A program made the position numbers and the translations under genes. Below are positions 27,631 to 37,839 of a DNA stretch of 38,568 bases, in pieces. The notes below the pieces were generated by a model. The model made no database searches and was not told where the DNA came from. It was given only the letters and a program-made list of their open reading frames with translations. Source of the stretch: Chromera velia (lineage: Eukaryota > Sar > Chromeraceae). The DNA lies in NCBI GenBank assembly GCA_018398765.1, contig JAHBMJ010000939.1, positions 1-38,568 on the forward strand, read 5' to 3'. Positions within the stretch are counted from its first letter, which is position 1. Every line of letters begins with the position of its first letter.

Positions 27631-28985
27631 CTTCGATCGATCACCTGGACCTACATGCGTTCTCCTCTCTAAGCCTTCCTTCACTGAATACCCATGCACG
27701 CGTGCAGAGAGGGGGAACAGGAGGAAAGCGGCAGAGGCAACTTTCTTGCACATGTTCAGCTTCGCTTGATTGTTTCTCTCCATTCACAGATTCTGGGCGC
27801 AGTGTCTTGACAACACAAAGAGAGCCAGACGTCTGAAGGCTCCTCACAGCACGTACATGGACAGAGCTTGCTGGGCTTGCACTGCGAGGACCTGCAGAAG
27901 TTGCCGCCCTGCTCCAAGTGAGGGTACACACCCACTGTCATCCATCCTCAAAAATTTAAGAAGCGGCATGCACGAGAACGCATGACGAACTTTGGGAGCC
28001 GCAAAGACCCCGGCCCTTCACAGTGTATGGAGCGAGCTTCTGCACTCAAAAGAAGGAGGAAAAAACGGAAAAGCCGCAAGATGCCCCCCCACATACCCCC
28101 GGCGCCTGACACAGCCAGGTCCCAATCTTCCCCTCCTTTTCCTGTGGCGTGAGGCCCTTGTTTGATATCGATGTAAAGTACGTCGACAATTATACGTATA
28201 TATCATGCAACTTCCTTTAACCTCAAACTTTCATCCCCGCACTGCGCACACTATGCACCACAATCCATTCTCGGCCTTTGAGAAAGAAATCAGACGGAAA
28301 CAGATACGGAGAGACAGTATATGTCATTGAGAGAGCCACTCCGACCAAGATAGTGGGCAAGCAGACAAGAAGGAGGCAAGGGAGAAGAAGGAAAACCAAT
28401 TTCTCTCGGTCATGCAAAGTTTTCGTTTTCGTTTGCTCAACGCGGGGGCGGGTGAAGATGGCACTGATCAGGCGAAGAACAAACAGATGCCCTCTGAGGG
28501 TAAAAGTACGTCTTCAGACGGGAAGTTGCCACGGAACGTCGGAAGCAGGTGTTTCCACCTCAACCGGGATACCCCCGCTCCGGTCAAAGCACCGGATTAC
28601 TTTTTATATAGCTTGTTTTTGCGGGCTCTCGGGGTCTTCCCAACGTTGCCATTCTTCCCCCTTCTAGTCATTCTTCAACTAGACTGCCTTTTCTCTCGTT
28701 GCTGTTTGTCTGAGAAAAACAAAAGGAAACTAGGCAACTGGACGTATCATCGAAACTCGATCAGTCAATGGTTTGTGCGCGCAGAGAGATCAAAAGGGAT
28801 AGAAGAAGAAAAGAGAAGAGAAGAGAAGAGCGGCCTGATCGGCTGACACTTCAGACTCACCACCACAGCCCTCACACTGTCTGTCTGTGAATGTGCTTCA
28901 GATGCTCGGAGCAGCAGTGGTGGGACCCCTTTGCTGTGAGTGCATATCAGTGCGAACGAACAACTCTCATTGACTCCTTCTCCTC
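27631..28985. repeat. 1.36-kb segmental duplication, copy C1
   Basis: Direct repeat of 29526-30879, offset about 1,895 bp, with only small indels. Differences are mostly transitions. A shorter matching block lies outside the left edge (TTTCTGTTTGGCGACGGTCT at 27461 and 29419) with different spacing, so the true unit may be larger and was later altered. No recognised protein is encoded. Confidence 0.88.
28412..28846 (+). CDS. hypothetical 144-aa frame in copy C1
   Basis: ATG-to-stop frame beginning MQSFRFRLLNAGAGEDGTDQ and ending in a Glu/Arg/Lys run. The family is not recognised and there are no clear motifs. A hydrophobic stretch (RALGVFPTLPFFPLLVILQL) could be a membrane segment. The same-length frame is present in copy C2, but the differences between them are largely amino-acid-changing, so selection on it is doubtful. 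Confidence 0.18.
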   Translation: MQSFRFRLLNAGAGEDGTDQAKNKQMPSEGKSTSSDGKLPRNVGSRCFHLNRDTPAPVKAPDYFLYSLFLRALGVFPTLPFFPLLVILQLDCLFSRCCLSEKNKRKLGNWTYHRNSISQWFVRAERSKGIEEEKRREEKSGLIG

Positions 28986-29418
28986 CCTCTCTCCCCCCCC
29001 GTTCTCGTTTTCTTCTTTCTCCAGGTCTTCGGGAGTCTTTTCCCTTTCGAACTCCATTTTCCTCCTGCGGCTCTTGCTCTAGTCTGTGGGTTAGCATCCA
29101 GATGGCTGAATCGGCAGTGCTGATACCTGCAGGCTTCCTCTCGATCGAGCCTTCAGAACCTGCGAGGGACATCCAGCCACACGCAGGGAAAGGGGAAGCA
29201 TGTGACTGAGGGAAGAGGCAGAAAGGGTATCGGAGAGAAAGCTTCATGCTCGATCTTTGCTATTCGCCCATTCTTGCATCTGTTTCTGTCTTTGAGTGTA
29301 TGCATTCGTCTTGCTGTAGGTCCTAGTATACGGTATCAAAAACAAAAAGGCGGCAAGGGAGAAAGTTAGACTGCCCGCTGACCTCTCACGCTTTGAACTG
29401 TCGGAGTTTGCCATCAAG
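28986..29418. other. unique spacer between segmental copies
   Basis: About 430 bp not shared by the two copies. It begins with a C-run (28991-28999). No gene seen. Confidence 0.5.
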
Positions 29419-29525
29419 TTTCTGTTTGGCGACGGTCTTTACCCCCTGCTCGAGGGTTGAAACTCCAACCAGCCTGGCAGGGACCCCCAACCCCATAAAA
29501 TGTCTGCTCCCATTCCATTTCTTCA

Positions 29526-30879
29526 CTTCGATCGATCACCTGGACCCACATGCGTTCTCCTCCTTGAGCTTTCCTTCACTGAATACCCATGCACGCGAGC
29601 AGAGAGGGGGAACAGGAGGAAAGCGGCAGATGCAACTTCCTTGCACATGTCCAGCTTTGCTTGATTGTTTCTCTCCATTCATAGATTCTGGGCGCAGTGT
29701 CTTGATAACACAAAGAGAGCCAGACGTCTGAAGGCTCCTCACAGCGCGTACATGGACAGAGCTTGCTGGGCTTGCACTGCAAGGACCCGCAGAAGTTGCC
29801 GCCCTGCTCCAAGTGAGGGTACACACCCGCTGTCATCCATTCTCGAAAATTGAGAAGCGACATGCACGAGACCGCATGACGAACTCTGGGAGCCGCAAAG
29901 ACCCCGGCCCTCCACAGTGCATGGAGCGAGCTTCTGCACTCAAAAGAAGGAGGAAAAAACGGAAAAGCCGCAAGATGCCCCCCCACATACCCCCGGCGCC
30001 TGACACAGCCAGGTCCCAATCTTCCCCTCCTTTTCCTGTGGCGTGAGGCCCTTGTTTGATATCGATGTAAAGTACGTCGACAATTATACGTATATATCAT
30101 GCAACTTCCTTTAACCTCAAACTTTCACCCCCGCACTGCGCACACTATGCACCACAATCCATTCTCGGCCTTTAAGAAAGAAATCAGACGGAGACAGATA
30201 CGGAGAGACAGTACATGTTATTGAGAGAGCCACTCCGACCAAGATAGTGGGCAAGCAGACAAGAAGGAGGCAAGGGAGAAGAAGGAAAACCAATTTCTCT
30301 CGGTCATGCAAAGTTTTCGTTTTCGTTTGCTCAACGCGGGGGCGGGTGAAGATGGCACTGATCAGGCGAAGAACAAACAGATGCCCTCTGAGGGTAAAAG
30401 TACGTCTTCAGACGGGAAGTTGCCACGGAACGTCGGAAGCAGGTGTTTCCACCTCAACCGGGGTACCCCCGCTCCGGTCAAAGCACCAGATTGCTTTTTA
30501 TATAGCTTGTTCTTGCGGGCTCTCGGGGTCTTCCCAACATTGCCATTCTTCCCCCTTCTAGTCACTCTTCAACTAGACTGCCTTTTCTCTCGTTGCTGTT
30601 TGTCTGAGAAAAACAAAAGGAAACTAGGCAGCCGGACGTATCATCGAAACTCGATCAGTCAATGGTTTGTGCGTGCAGAGAGATTAGAAGGGACAGAAGA
30701 AGAGAAGAGAAGAGAAGAGAAGAGAGGGCTGATCGACTGACACACCAGACTCACCACCACAGCCCTCACGCTGTCTGTCTGTGAATGTGCTTCAGATGCT
30801 CGGAGCAGCAGTGGCGGGACCCCTTTGCTATGAGTGCATATCAGTGCGTACGAACAACTCTCATTGACTCCTTCTCCTC
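29526..30879. repeat. 1.36-kb segmental duplication, copy C2
   Basis: Second copy of 27631-28985. It contains the purine run (AGAAG)n near 30700-30725, as C1 does at 28800-28830. Similarity stops after CTTCTCCTC in both copies. Confidence 0.88.
30306..30740 (+). CDS. hypothetical 144-aa frame in copy C2
   Basis: Counterpart of 28412-28846, same length. I count about 10 residue differences, all in the second two thirds; the first 52 residues are identical. No recognisable domain. It is more likely a chance frame kept open by recent duplication than a gene. Confidence 0.18.
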   Translation: MQSFRFRLLNAGAGEDGTDQAKNKQMPSEGKSTSSDGKLPRNVGSRCFHLNRGTPAPVKAPDCFLYSLFLRALGVFPTLPFFPLLVTLQLDCLFSRCCLSEKNKRKLGSRTYHRNSISQWFVRAERLEGTEEEKRREEKRGLID

Positions 30880-30889
30880 TGCTCCCAGG

Positions 30890-31556
30890 ATCTCATCATT
30901 CTGTTGGGGAAGAAGAGATGAGGTTCCAATGAAAGGCTGCAGCTTTCTGCAAAAAGACGCAGACTTGCATATCAGAAATGGATTCCAACGGAACCTCTGT
31001 TGTAAAAGAGTTACGGTAGGGAAAGAGGTGTCCGCAACCAACCTCCAAACAACACCAAACCGGAGTTCTCCAATGACCAATTCCTGGTGCAACAGTGTGC
31101 TTCTCGAAAACATCGGTGGTTTCCGCAGGTCAAAAGAATACTTATACCAGCAAAAAGTTCGAGGGAGAAGAGGAGAGGGAAACACCGCATACATGGGATC
31201 TTACCCGGAAAGACTGGGTAAACAGCCTGCATCCCGACCCGGGGACAGTTCCTCTCAAAAACATGAACTACATTTTATACTGCAACACTGAGAAGCAGCC
31301 AAATTGTACGCTTTTGAGAGTGATTCATCTTCATGAAGCAATCAGTTTTGCCCAGGATTCACGACTGAAACTACCAAACGCACGGTCAGGAACGAAGTTA
31401 ACAAGAGGCAGCTGTTCTGAGCTTCGCACAACAGGCGCCGCAACGTGTATCCGTTGCTACCACTATGTATATCCTTTTTTCTTGGGGCTCCCAGTTTGGC
31501 GATTGGACACTTTAAGACCTGAATCATTTCCCTGTCAGAGGAAGGCAGTCAACTAA
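30890..31556 (+). pseudogene. coding-like remnant with frame changes
   Basis: Two plus-strand frames look coding in succession. One runs to about 31290 (NSVLLENIGGFRRSKEYLYQ). Another, from about 31150, reads TWDLTRKDWVNSLHPDPGTV then LKNMNYILYCNTEKQPN and ends at a stop at 31554-31556. The second has the feel of a real protein fragment, but I do not recognise the family. Probably a frameshifted remnant or unspliced exons. Confidence 0.25.
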
Positions 31557-31559
31557 TGC

Positions 31560-31848
31560 AGCAACGGGTGAGGAGTGGTCGTCGATTCAGCTTCTTCAGC
31601 AGCTGGCCGGGCGAGAACGATCTCGATATGCGTGTGTGTATATATGCATGCATACTAATACCTAATACTTTGGCAAGTGGCGCGCATTTTGCGCGGCGAT
31701 GCGCGCACGGCACATGCATGCATGTGAGATTGCATGCGGTTTTGTGAATGTCCGCACATGCACGCGTACCATCTTTGGAACGCAGACGCATGCATTGCAT
31801 GAGGCCACTGCATGCAGGGCGCTTCATAGTAAAAGTTTTATAGGGTAT
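31560..31848. other. TGCATGC/GCGC-rich spacer
   Basis: Dense in the self-complementary words GCATGC, TGCATGCA and GCGCGC (for example 31646-31652, 31680-31710 and 31715-31730). No gene. Confidence 0.5.
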
Positions 31849-32157
31849 AGAACTAAGGTAAAGTGAAGATGTGTATCAAAGTGTCATGACAGGTAAGTCT
31901 CTGTGGTCTGTACTCAAGTCTGTACAGCTCCTGGAGAAGTCTGTAAAAGTAATACTCTCAATCCGAAAGCAAAACAATAAATTCAATCTCGCATGCTATC
32001 CAAAGCACGATATGCACAGAAATGATAAAATGATACGTCCGCACAATAATCGCTCAGCGCGGCGATTATTCGCTGCATACATGCAATACACGTACGTGAT
32101 ACAAGCCCGGCCTAATGCGCGGCATGGTACCAGTGCCAGATACCCTGTATATCAACT
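31849..32157. repeat. dispersed repeat, copy B1 (309 bp)
   Basis: Matches 35500-35814 in the same orientation, with one 6-bp indel and 27 substitutions, of which I count 26 transitions. It contains a GC-rich inverted motif (CGCTCAGCGCGGCGATTA-like, 32051-32068). No protein recognised. Confidence 0.88.
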
Positions 32158-33870
32158 CCCCTCCTCGATCGTGTTGCCGAAGCAAAAGCAAAACATTGTA
32201 GAAAAAATATGTAAAGCAACGCGAGCGATACGACTCAGGACAAATTTCAGTCCAGCAAAGACAACAATAAAAATGAAAATAGCCGCATGCTCTAACACTG
32301 AGCTACAATGAAAAGAACGATTGTATGCTCTACCAATTGAGGTAGGAAGTCAAAAGGTTTCATCAAAAGTAAAGACTTTCCTGTGATGTTATCAAACCAA
32401 TCTGTTTTGATCTCCCCTCCGCCCTGTTTTCTTTTAGAAAAGAAAACCAGAAGTTTGTACTATAAATCAATTCAGTCCAGAAAGGAAACAGACTTGTGAA
32501 ATTAATCAAAGAATGATGAATTCCTAAATGCAGATGAAAAAGTCTGGATTGATAAATGGATGAATAAAAACCGTTTATATTGAATGAAATGAATTACTGA
32601 TAGTCAGAATATGAAAGCAATGACAGATGACTTACGTGCATCACCTGCTTTCCTCTTGCAGAATTAAAGCAAACCAAAATTTAAATTGGTTGACAAAAAA
32701 AAAAAAGTTGAATGTCATTGAACGTCTTTTCTTTTCAATCTTTGTCATGCTGCGCTTTCTTCTTTTCTTCCTTTGTCTGTCTTCTGCTATTGACATGCAT
32801 ATATGAGAAGAAAACCTTTTACAAAAAGAAAAGAAGTGAAACAACCACCGAAAGGTGAAAAAACACTGTTCAGCTAGAACAAAGAGCAATCCAAAAAATG
32901 AAAACGGATCATAAATCAGATAGTCGAGTCAAACACATCACACAAACTGCATATCTTTGAAAAAAAAATAAGATGCAGTGAATTCTATGCAGTGAATCCA
33001 GAAAAAAAACAGAACTGCTGAATAAAAGTAAAAACGAATGATGCACTTTCATTTTTATCTTTCCGTTCCGGTTCTTTCTGTATGATGTGTCCCCTCTCTT
33101 TTCAATCTGCCCTATTCCCTCACGTTCCTATGATTCCTTCTCAATGTACTGCTCAGGTTGACTTGTTTGAAAAGAGAAGAGAAAATCAAGAACTGCAAAG
33201 AAAAGGAGGAGAGAGAGAAAAAGAGAGAGTGATAAATGGTAGAACAAAGAGAAAACGCAAAAGAAAGCAATTTTGCTGTATATGAAAAAGAAACTTTCAC
33301 CAAGCACGTTCAAGCAACGCAAAAAAAATAAAGAAGAGGAAAGAAAACTTTTTCAATTATTAAATTATTTCGTTCTTTTCTTTCCTTCTAGCCCTCTTTC
33401 TTCAGCACCCCCGCTCTCCCCCCATTTTTTTCTTATTTTATTAGTCAAACGATGATCAAGAAAGAGAAAAGACAAGAAGAAGAGCGTGAAAGAGCAAAGA
33501 AAAAAAGAGCGAGAGACGTCAGAAAGAAAAGAAAAAGAGAAAAAAAATCAAACAAAAAGAAGAGTAAGACTCTGAATAAAAAGTGATGAGAGAACGAAAC
33601 ACTGGCTACTCAAAAACGCAGTCATCTTCCGCTACCGCCACAATAAGTTACACAAAGACTAGATGCTCAGACTCATACAGTACAAAAAGAAAAATAGTTT
33701 GAGAAGAGAGGTCTCAAAAATTTTAATGAATAAAAAGAAAATGATTGGACGTTTACACACATCTATGTTTATCTTCTTGTTCTCCTGCATTGGGAAAGCG
33801 GATTCAAGCAAAATTCTTTTCCTTCCTTCTTTTCAGGCAGGGATCTCGTAAGGAGGTAACTCCTCTTCTC
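32158..33870. other. low-complexity A/G-rich region
   Basis: Mostly A-rich and AG-rich DNA with scattered T-runs, especially 32640-33060 and 33140-33560. Frames here are Lys/Arg/Glu-rich on one strand and Phe/Ser/Leu-rich on the other, as composition predicts. No gene supported. Two tRNA-like D-arm fragments lie at its start (32284-32345). Confidence 0.5.
32284..32345 (-). other. two tRNA-like D-arm fragments
   Basis: On the minus strand CCTCAATTGGTAGAGCA and, about 40 bases on, GTAGCTCAGTGTTAGAGCA both match the D-arm/A-box region of tRNAs. The second has an intact 4-bp GCTC/GAGC stem. Neither is followed by a T-arm, B-box or acceptor pairing, so these are not functional tRNA genes. They may be truncated tRNAs, tRNA-derived short repeats or organelle fragments. 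Confidence 0.35.
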
Positions 33871-35499
33871 CTAAGTGAGCGCACGTAGTTCAGTTAGATC
33901 TCTACTACAGAAAGTCTGTCAGTTCAAGGTTCACTTCCAAACTGTTTCTAGAAGCTTTGCAAGGAAGTGTTGTTTACTCAATTCAGGCTATACTCAGCTG
34001 ACTAAATTAATTTTATTTTATTTCTATTTTATTTATTTCTCTTCTAATACAGACTGGCATGCATGGCGGTGCCTCCATGAGCCTGCGTGCATATGTTGGT
34101 CTCTGAGCTGCGGGCATCCCGTGCGGTGGCGGTGTACGTTAGTTCCGCTCACCCCAGGATTGGCCGGTCCCGTGGCTCGCCTCACTATGTTATGGATCTG
34201 CTACTCCATCATCCCAGTCTTTATATGTATTCATCCCCCCCCCGGCCATCCATTGCTGACAAGGTAGAATTTTGATATTCATAAATCGACTGATCTGGAT
34301 CTAAGGATGGGTGCAGAAGCTTAAGGCACTCGAAATCCCCACAAAGCCTATGTAGAAGTCATCGAATCTATCCATTCACAAAACCCAGAAAACATAGCCA
34401 GACGAAATCGATATAACTAGGTACAGCATGCAGGGTAAGCACACCGCTCTGAAAAGTATGACTGCTGCCTCATAAATTGTCTTCATTCAACGGAATGTGG
34501 CCCGGCGACAGACTCATGAACGTGGGTGGGCAGCCCCCGACACAGCGCATATCTCAATCCAGACATAACCTATTTGTGTATCAGAGCACGTCCAGGCACT
34601 CACAAATCAAAAAACCATCCCATTCTTACTCAGGACGTCCATCCGGCACAGGCGAGAGGCACAGGCGAAACGGCACACTCCGCATAGCACACAGAACGAA
34701 GGTCCACAATTAAAACTCTTTTCTTCTTCCTCTGGAAGACTTCACACAGGGTGAGATGACAAGAAAACAAAACCAGTGCAGACCTGTCTCCTAGTTTGTT
34801 CAGTCACCACTCATAAGTAGAGTAGAACGTCGAAGACCAGGAAGAGACAGCACAGGTTATTCACAGTGTCAACTGAGAGACGTAAAGAATCATAAAAAAG
34901 AGAGAAAAAGATAGATCAACACACCGTAGGAGGTCGTTTACGAGGTTTTCCTTCACTTGCGAAACAGATTCCAATTCCAACAAGAAGCTGCACTTGAGAG
35001 ATCCACAGAGATACCTCTGCTAGTCATCCTTGACTGCTCAGAGGCGCTGTTGCAGAAGGTCGTCCAAGCCGTCTCCTTTCCTTCATAACCAAAAGCCGCA
35101 ATGCTTCATGGACTATAGTCTACCCAACTCCTTCTCCTTCTGCAGATTAAGGGAAGACCCCCTTCAGGACCAGTTCTCTACTCCTGCTTGCATCCGATGC
35201 GCACAAACAGACAGGTTGTTCACCTTGTCTATATAATCAAACAGATTCATAGCTTCGTTCATAGCAGCTGAGTACACAACTGCCAGGAGGGTTTCTATCA
35301 CGAAAGCGAGAATATGATTGAAACGACCAGGCTGCACAAACAGATGCATTGCAAAGAACAGAGGAATGCCCTGAGGCTGCTTGAAGAGAAGAGGAGCGGT
35401 CCTCAGTCATAGAGAGAGAAGGTCAGGAAACATCGTGAGAGAGACAAAACCGTCCGAACTGCAACACAGCAACAGCAAGCACTGTAGGCTGTTAACCGC
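33871..35499. other. intergenic, no gene seen
   Basis: Mixed composition with no convincing reading frame. A C-run lies at 34237-34245. Confidence 0.45.
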
Positions 35500-35814
35500 A
35501 GAACTAAGGTAAAGTGAAGGTGTGTGTTAAGGTGTCATAACAGGTAAGTCTTTGTGGTCTGTGTTCAAGTCTGTATAGCTCCTGGAGAAGTCTGTAAAAG
35601 TAATAGTAATACTCTTAATCCGAAAGCAAAACAATAAATCCAATCTCGCATGCTATCCAAAGCATGATACGCACAGAAATGACAAAACGATATGTCCGCG
35701 CAATAATCGCTCAGCGCGGCGATTAATCGCTGCATGCGTGCAACACGCATACGTGACACAAGCCCGGCCTAATGCACGGCACGGTACCAGTGCCAGATAC
35801 CCTGTACATCAACT
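35500..35814. repeat. dispersed repeat, copy B2 (315 bp)
   Basis: Second copy of 31849-32157, carrying a 6-bp AGTAAT-type duplication. Boundaries are sharp at AGAACTAAGG on the left and ATCAACT on the right. Confidence 0.88.
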
Positions 35815-36758
35815 GGTATGAATCTAGAGTAAATTTACAAGTGAATTTGAGTAAATTTACCTAGCTAGGATTTTCCTAAAAAGAAAAAAAAGAAATCATA
35901 ATAAATGTAAATTACAGTCGATTTCGAAGAATTTAGATAGATTTTAAGATAAATCTAAAGTATATATATGAATTTAAGTGAATTTAGTTGAAGTATAGAG
36001 TACCAGCCTGCTGTGTATCTATGCTTGCTTCTAGACCCAGCGTGCAGGCCGTGCCACGCGGTGCCAAAGCGCCGTGCTGGCCAGGATAGGATTGCTACGC
36101 GCGTATTCGATTTTGTATGATTTGTGCTGCACACATTTAGCACCAGCCAGTTCAGATCGATTCACTTCGTGCAGTACTAGCTGATCGAACGCCTTTCGGC
36201 TGTTCGTTCTACTCTGCCTTGACGGACAGACTATTTTATGAAGTAGTTCCACCATTATAGAGATTTAGCTCTGCATTCCATTTGAGCATCATTTAGTCAT
36301 TCTCTTTTATAGTTATTACACTGGTTAACAGCGCTCTGTTGTATCCCGTTTCAGTCAGTCAATGACCGCAACAATCACTTCCGTCTCCGTATCTTTCTCC
36401 AGCAGTCTTTTCTTCCACTCTTCTACGAATTGGAAGCCGCCTGTTCCAGTCAGAACTGGAATAGCGGAATGCTTTGGTAGCTATTTTCTTTTCCTGTAGC
36501 AAAATTCATTTGATAATTTTAATTAGAAGTAAATTTTAAATGAATGAAATTTATGTGGTTATACCTGTGGAAAACAACTTGAACATTCGATCAACATTTG
36601 CAGTTGACTTTTTATACTAGCTTCTTAAATTAAAAAAAAATGTTATGCAGTGTGTATTGAGCTATATACGATGTGACACCAACTATATAGCACTTAAATA
36701 GTAAGTAAGATCGTTTTTTATAGAATTTCAATCAACAAAACTATTAAAGTGCTAGTTG
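35815..36758. other. AT-rich spacer
   Basis: No gene. It holds interspersed GTGAATTT/GTAAATTT motifs (35830-35990). A stretch near 36220-36245 (CTTGACGGACAGACT) resembles 37193-37207, a possible diverged copy of the same element. A small perfect stem TTCCAGT/ACTGGAA occurs near 36444-36461. Confidence 0.45.
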
Positions 36759-37839
36759 AAGTGGCGTAATAACTAGGCCCATCACAGAGGAAAAAAAAAA
36801 ATTAAGCCCGTTCTCGTTTAATTTTTTTTTTTGCCCGACGATGTTAGGTGATAAACAACTGTTATTCAAGTGTTACAGAAGTGTCAGGATAGGGGAAAAG
36901 GTAGGTTATGAGGTTAGGTTATAGGTTATTGACCCTCCAGTCATGATAACTGGTCATAATCGGCGGTTAACCGAGTTAACCGGTAAGAGCTGATAAAAGC
37001 GATATGAAGTTGAGCAGGCGTGCATGCGATCGGGAGACGGCGCGCGCCAGGACTGACATGCCCTGGCCGGGCCCGGAACGCACGGCTCAGTCGGATTCAT
37101 GTTGCAGAGTCGAATCAATTGCATCCGATTGATCGTTTAAGATTGACTGACCTTTACACAGAAGTCGGAATCAGCCGATCATTCCGACTTCCTTGACTGA
37201 CAGACTTTCCTGTGAAGTAGATGTCCCTTCCCTGATCGTAGCCTAAGCCTCCTATTATGAGTCCTATATTCTACAAACGACATTATAGATAGAAACAGTT
37301 AACTTCAAACAAGCAAAAAATTACTGAAAACATAACAAAACGGTTGTAAAACTTAGTGAATTATGACAACTGAAAAGATTGAAAAATCACGTATTTCTTA
37401 CTATGTGGACTATAAACACCTAGATAAACATAATCAAAAAAGTGATTATATAAATCAAAAATATTTTTTCATTATGTTCTGACCTAGGTTCTGGTCGTCT
37501 TTCATTCGTTTTCTGTATGTCACACCTGTAAAAATCACGTAAAGATTCACGTTTTTACAGTGAAAAGTTTTAAATTTAGTGAGGAAACGACCTCTACTAG
37601 GTCTTCTAGACATAAAAAGGTAATATAACTGACAGATTAACCTAACTGAAACGCTTTTTAACGGCTAAGTCGGTTCAGTTCGGTTAATAATCTATTTCCT
37701 ATCCCTGAATTAAGTGTTGTTTTGGTGTTGCACAAGTGTTGCTTAGGTGTTGCGCAAAAAAAAAGAAAAAAATAATTTAAGCCAATTCTGGTTTACTTTT
37801 TTTTTTTTGCTGTGATGCGCCTAGCGTAAGAAAGTCACT
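36759..37839. mobile_element. candidate long-TIR DNA element
   Basis: CTAGGCCCATCACAG (36773-36787) is the reverse complement, at 14 of 15 positions, of 37810-37824. Each is followed inward by an A/T homopolymer block, an AAGCC-like or GGCTT-like motif and a second homopolymer. Further in, GGATAGG motifs near 36891 and (reversed) 37701 also mirror each other. Outward, AAGTG and CACT are at similar distance. These long imperfect terminal repeats suggest a non-autonomous Mutator-like or similar element. No target duplication was identified and no protein is encoded. An 11-bp perfect hairpin lies inside (37161-37171 with 37181-37191). Confidence 0.45.
37161..37191. repeat. 11-bp perfect hairpin
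   Basis: GAAGTCGGAAT pairs with ATTCCGACTTC around a 9-nt loop. Confidence 0.8.

Noticed and set aside
32640-33600. Lys/Arg/Glu-rich frames
   Set aside because: Purine-rich low-complexity DNA yields such frames by composition alone.
33880-33950. tRNA-like sequence (GTAGTTCAGTTAGA ... GGTTCACTTCC)
   Set aside because: A-box-like and B-box-like words are present, but the T-stem, anticodon stem and acceptor stem do not pair.
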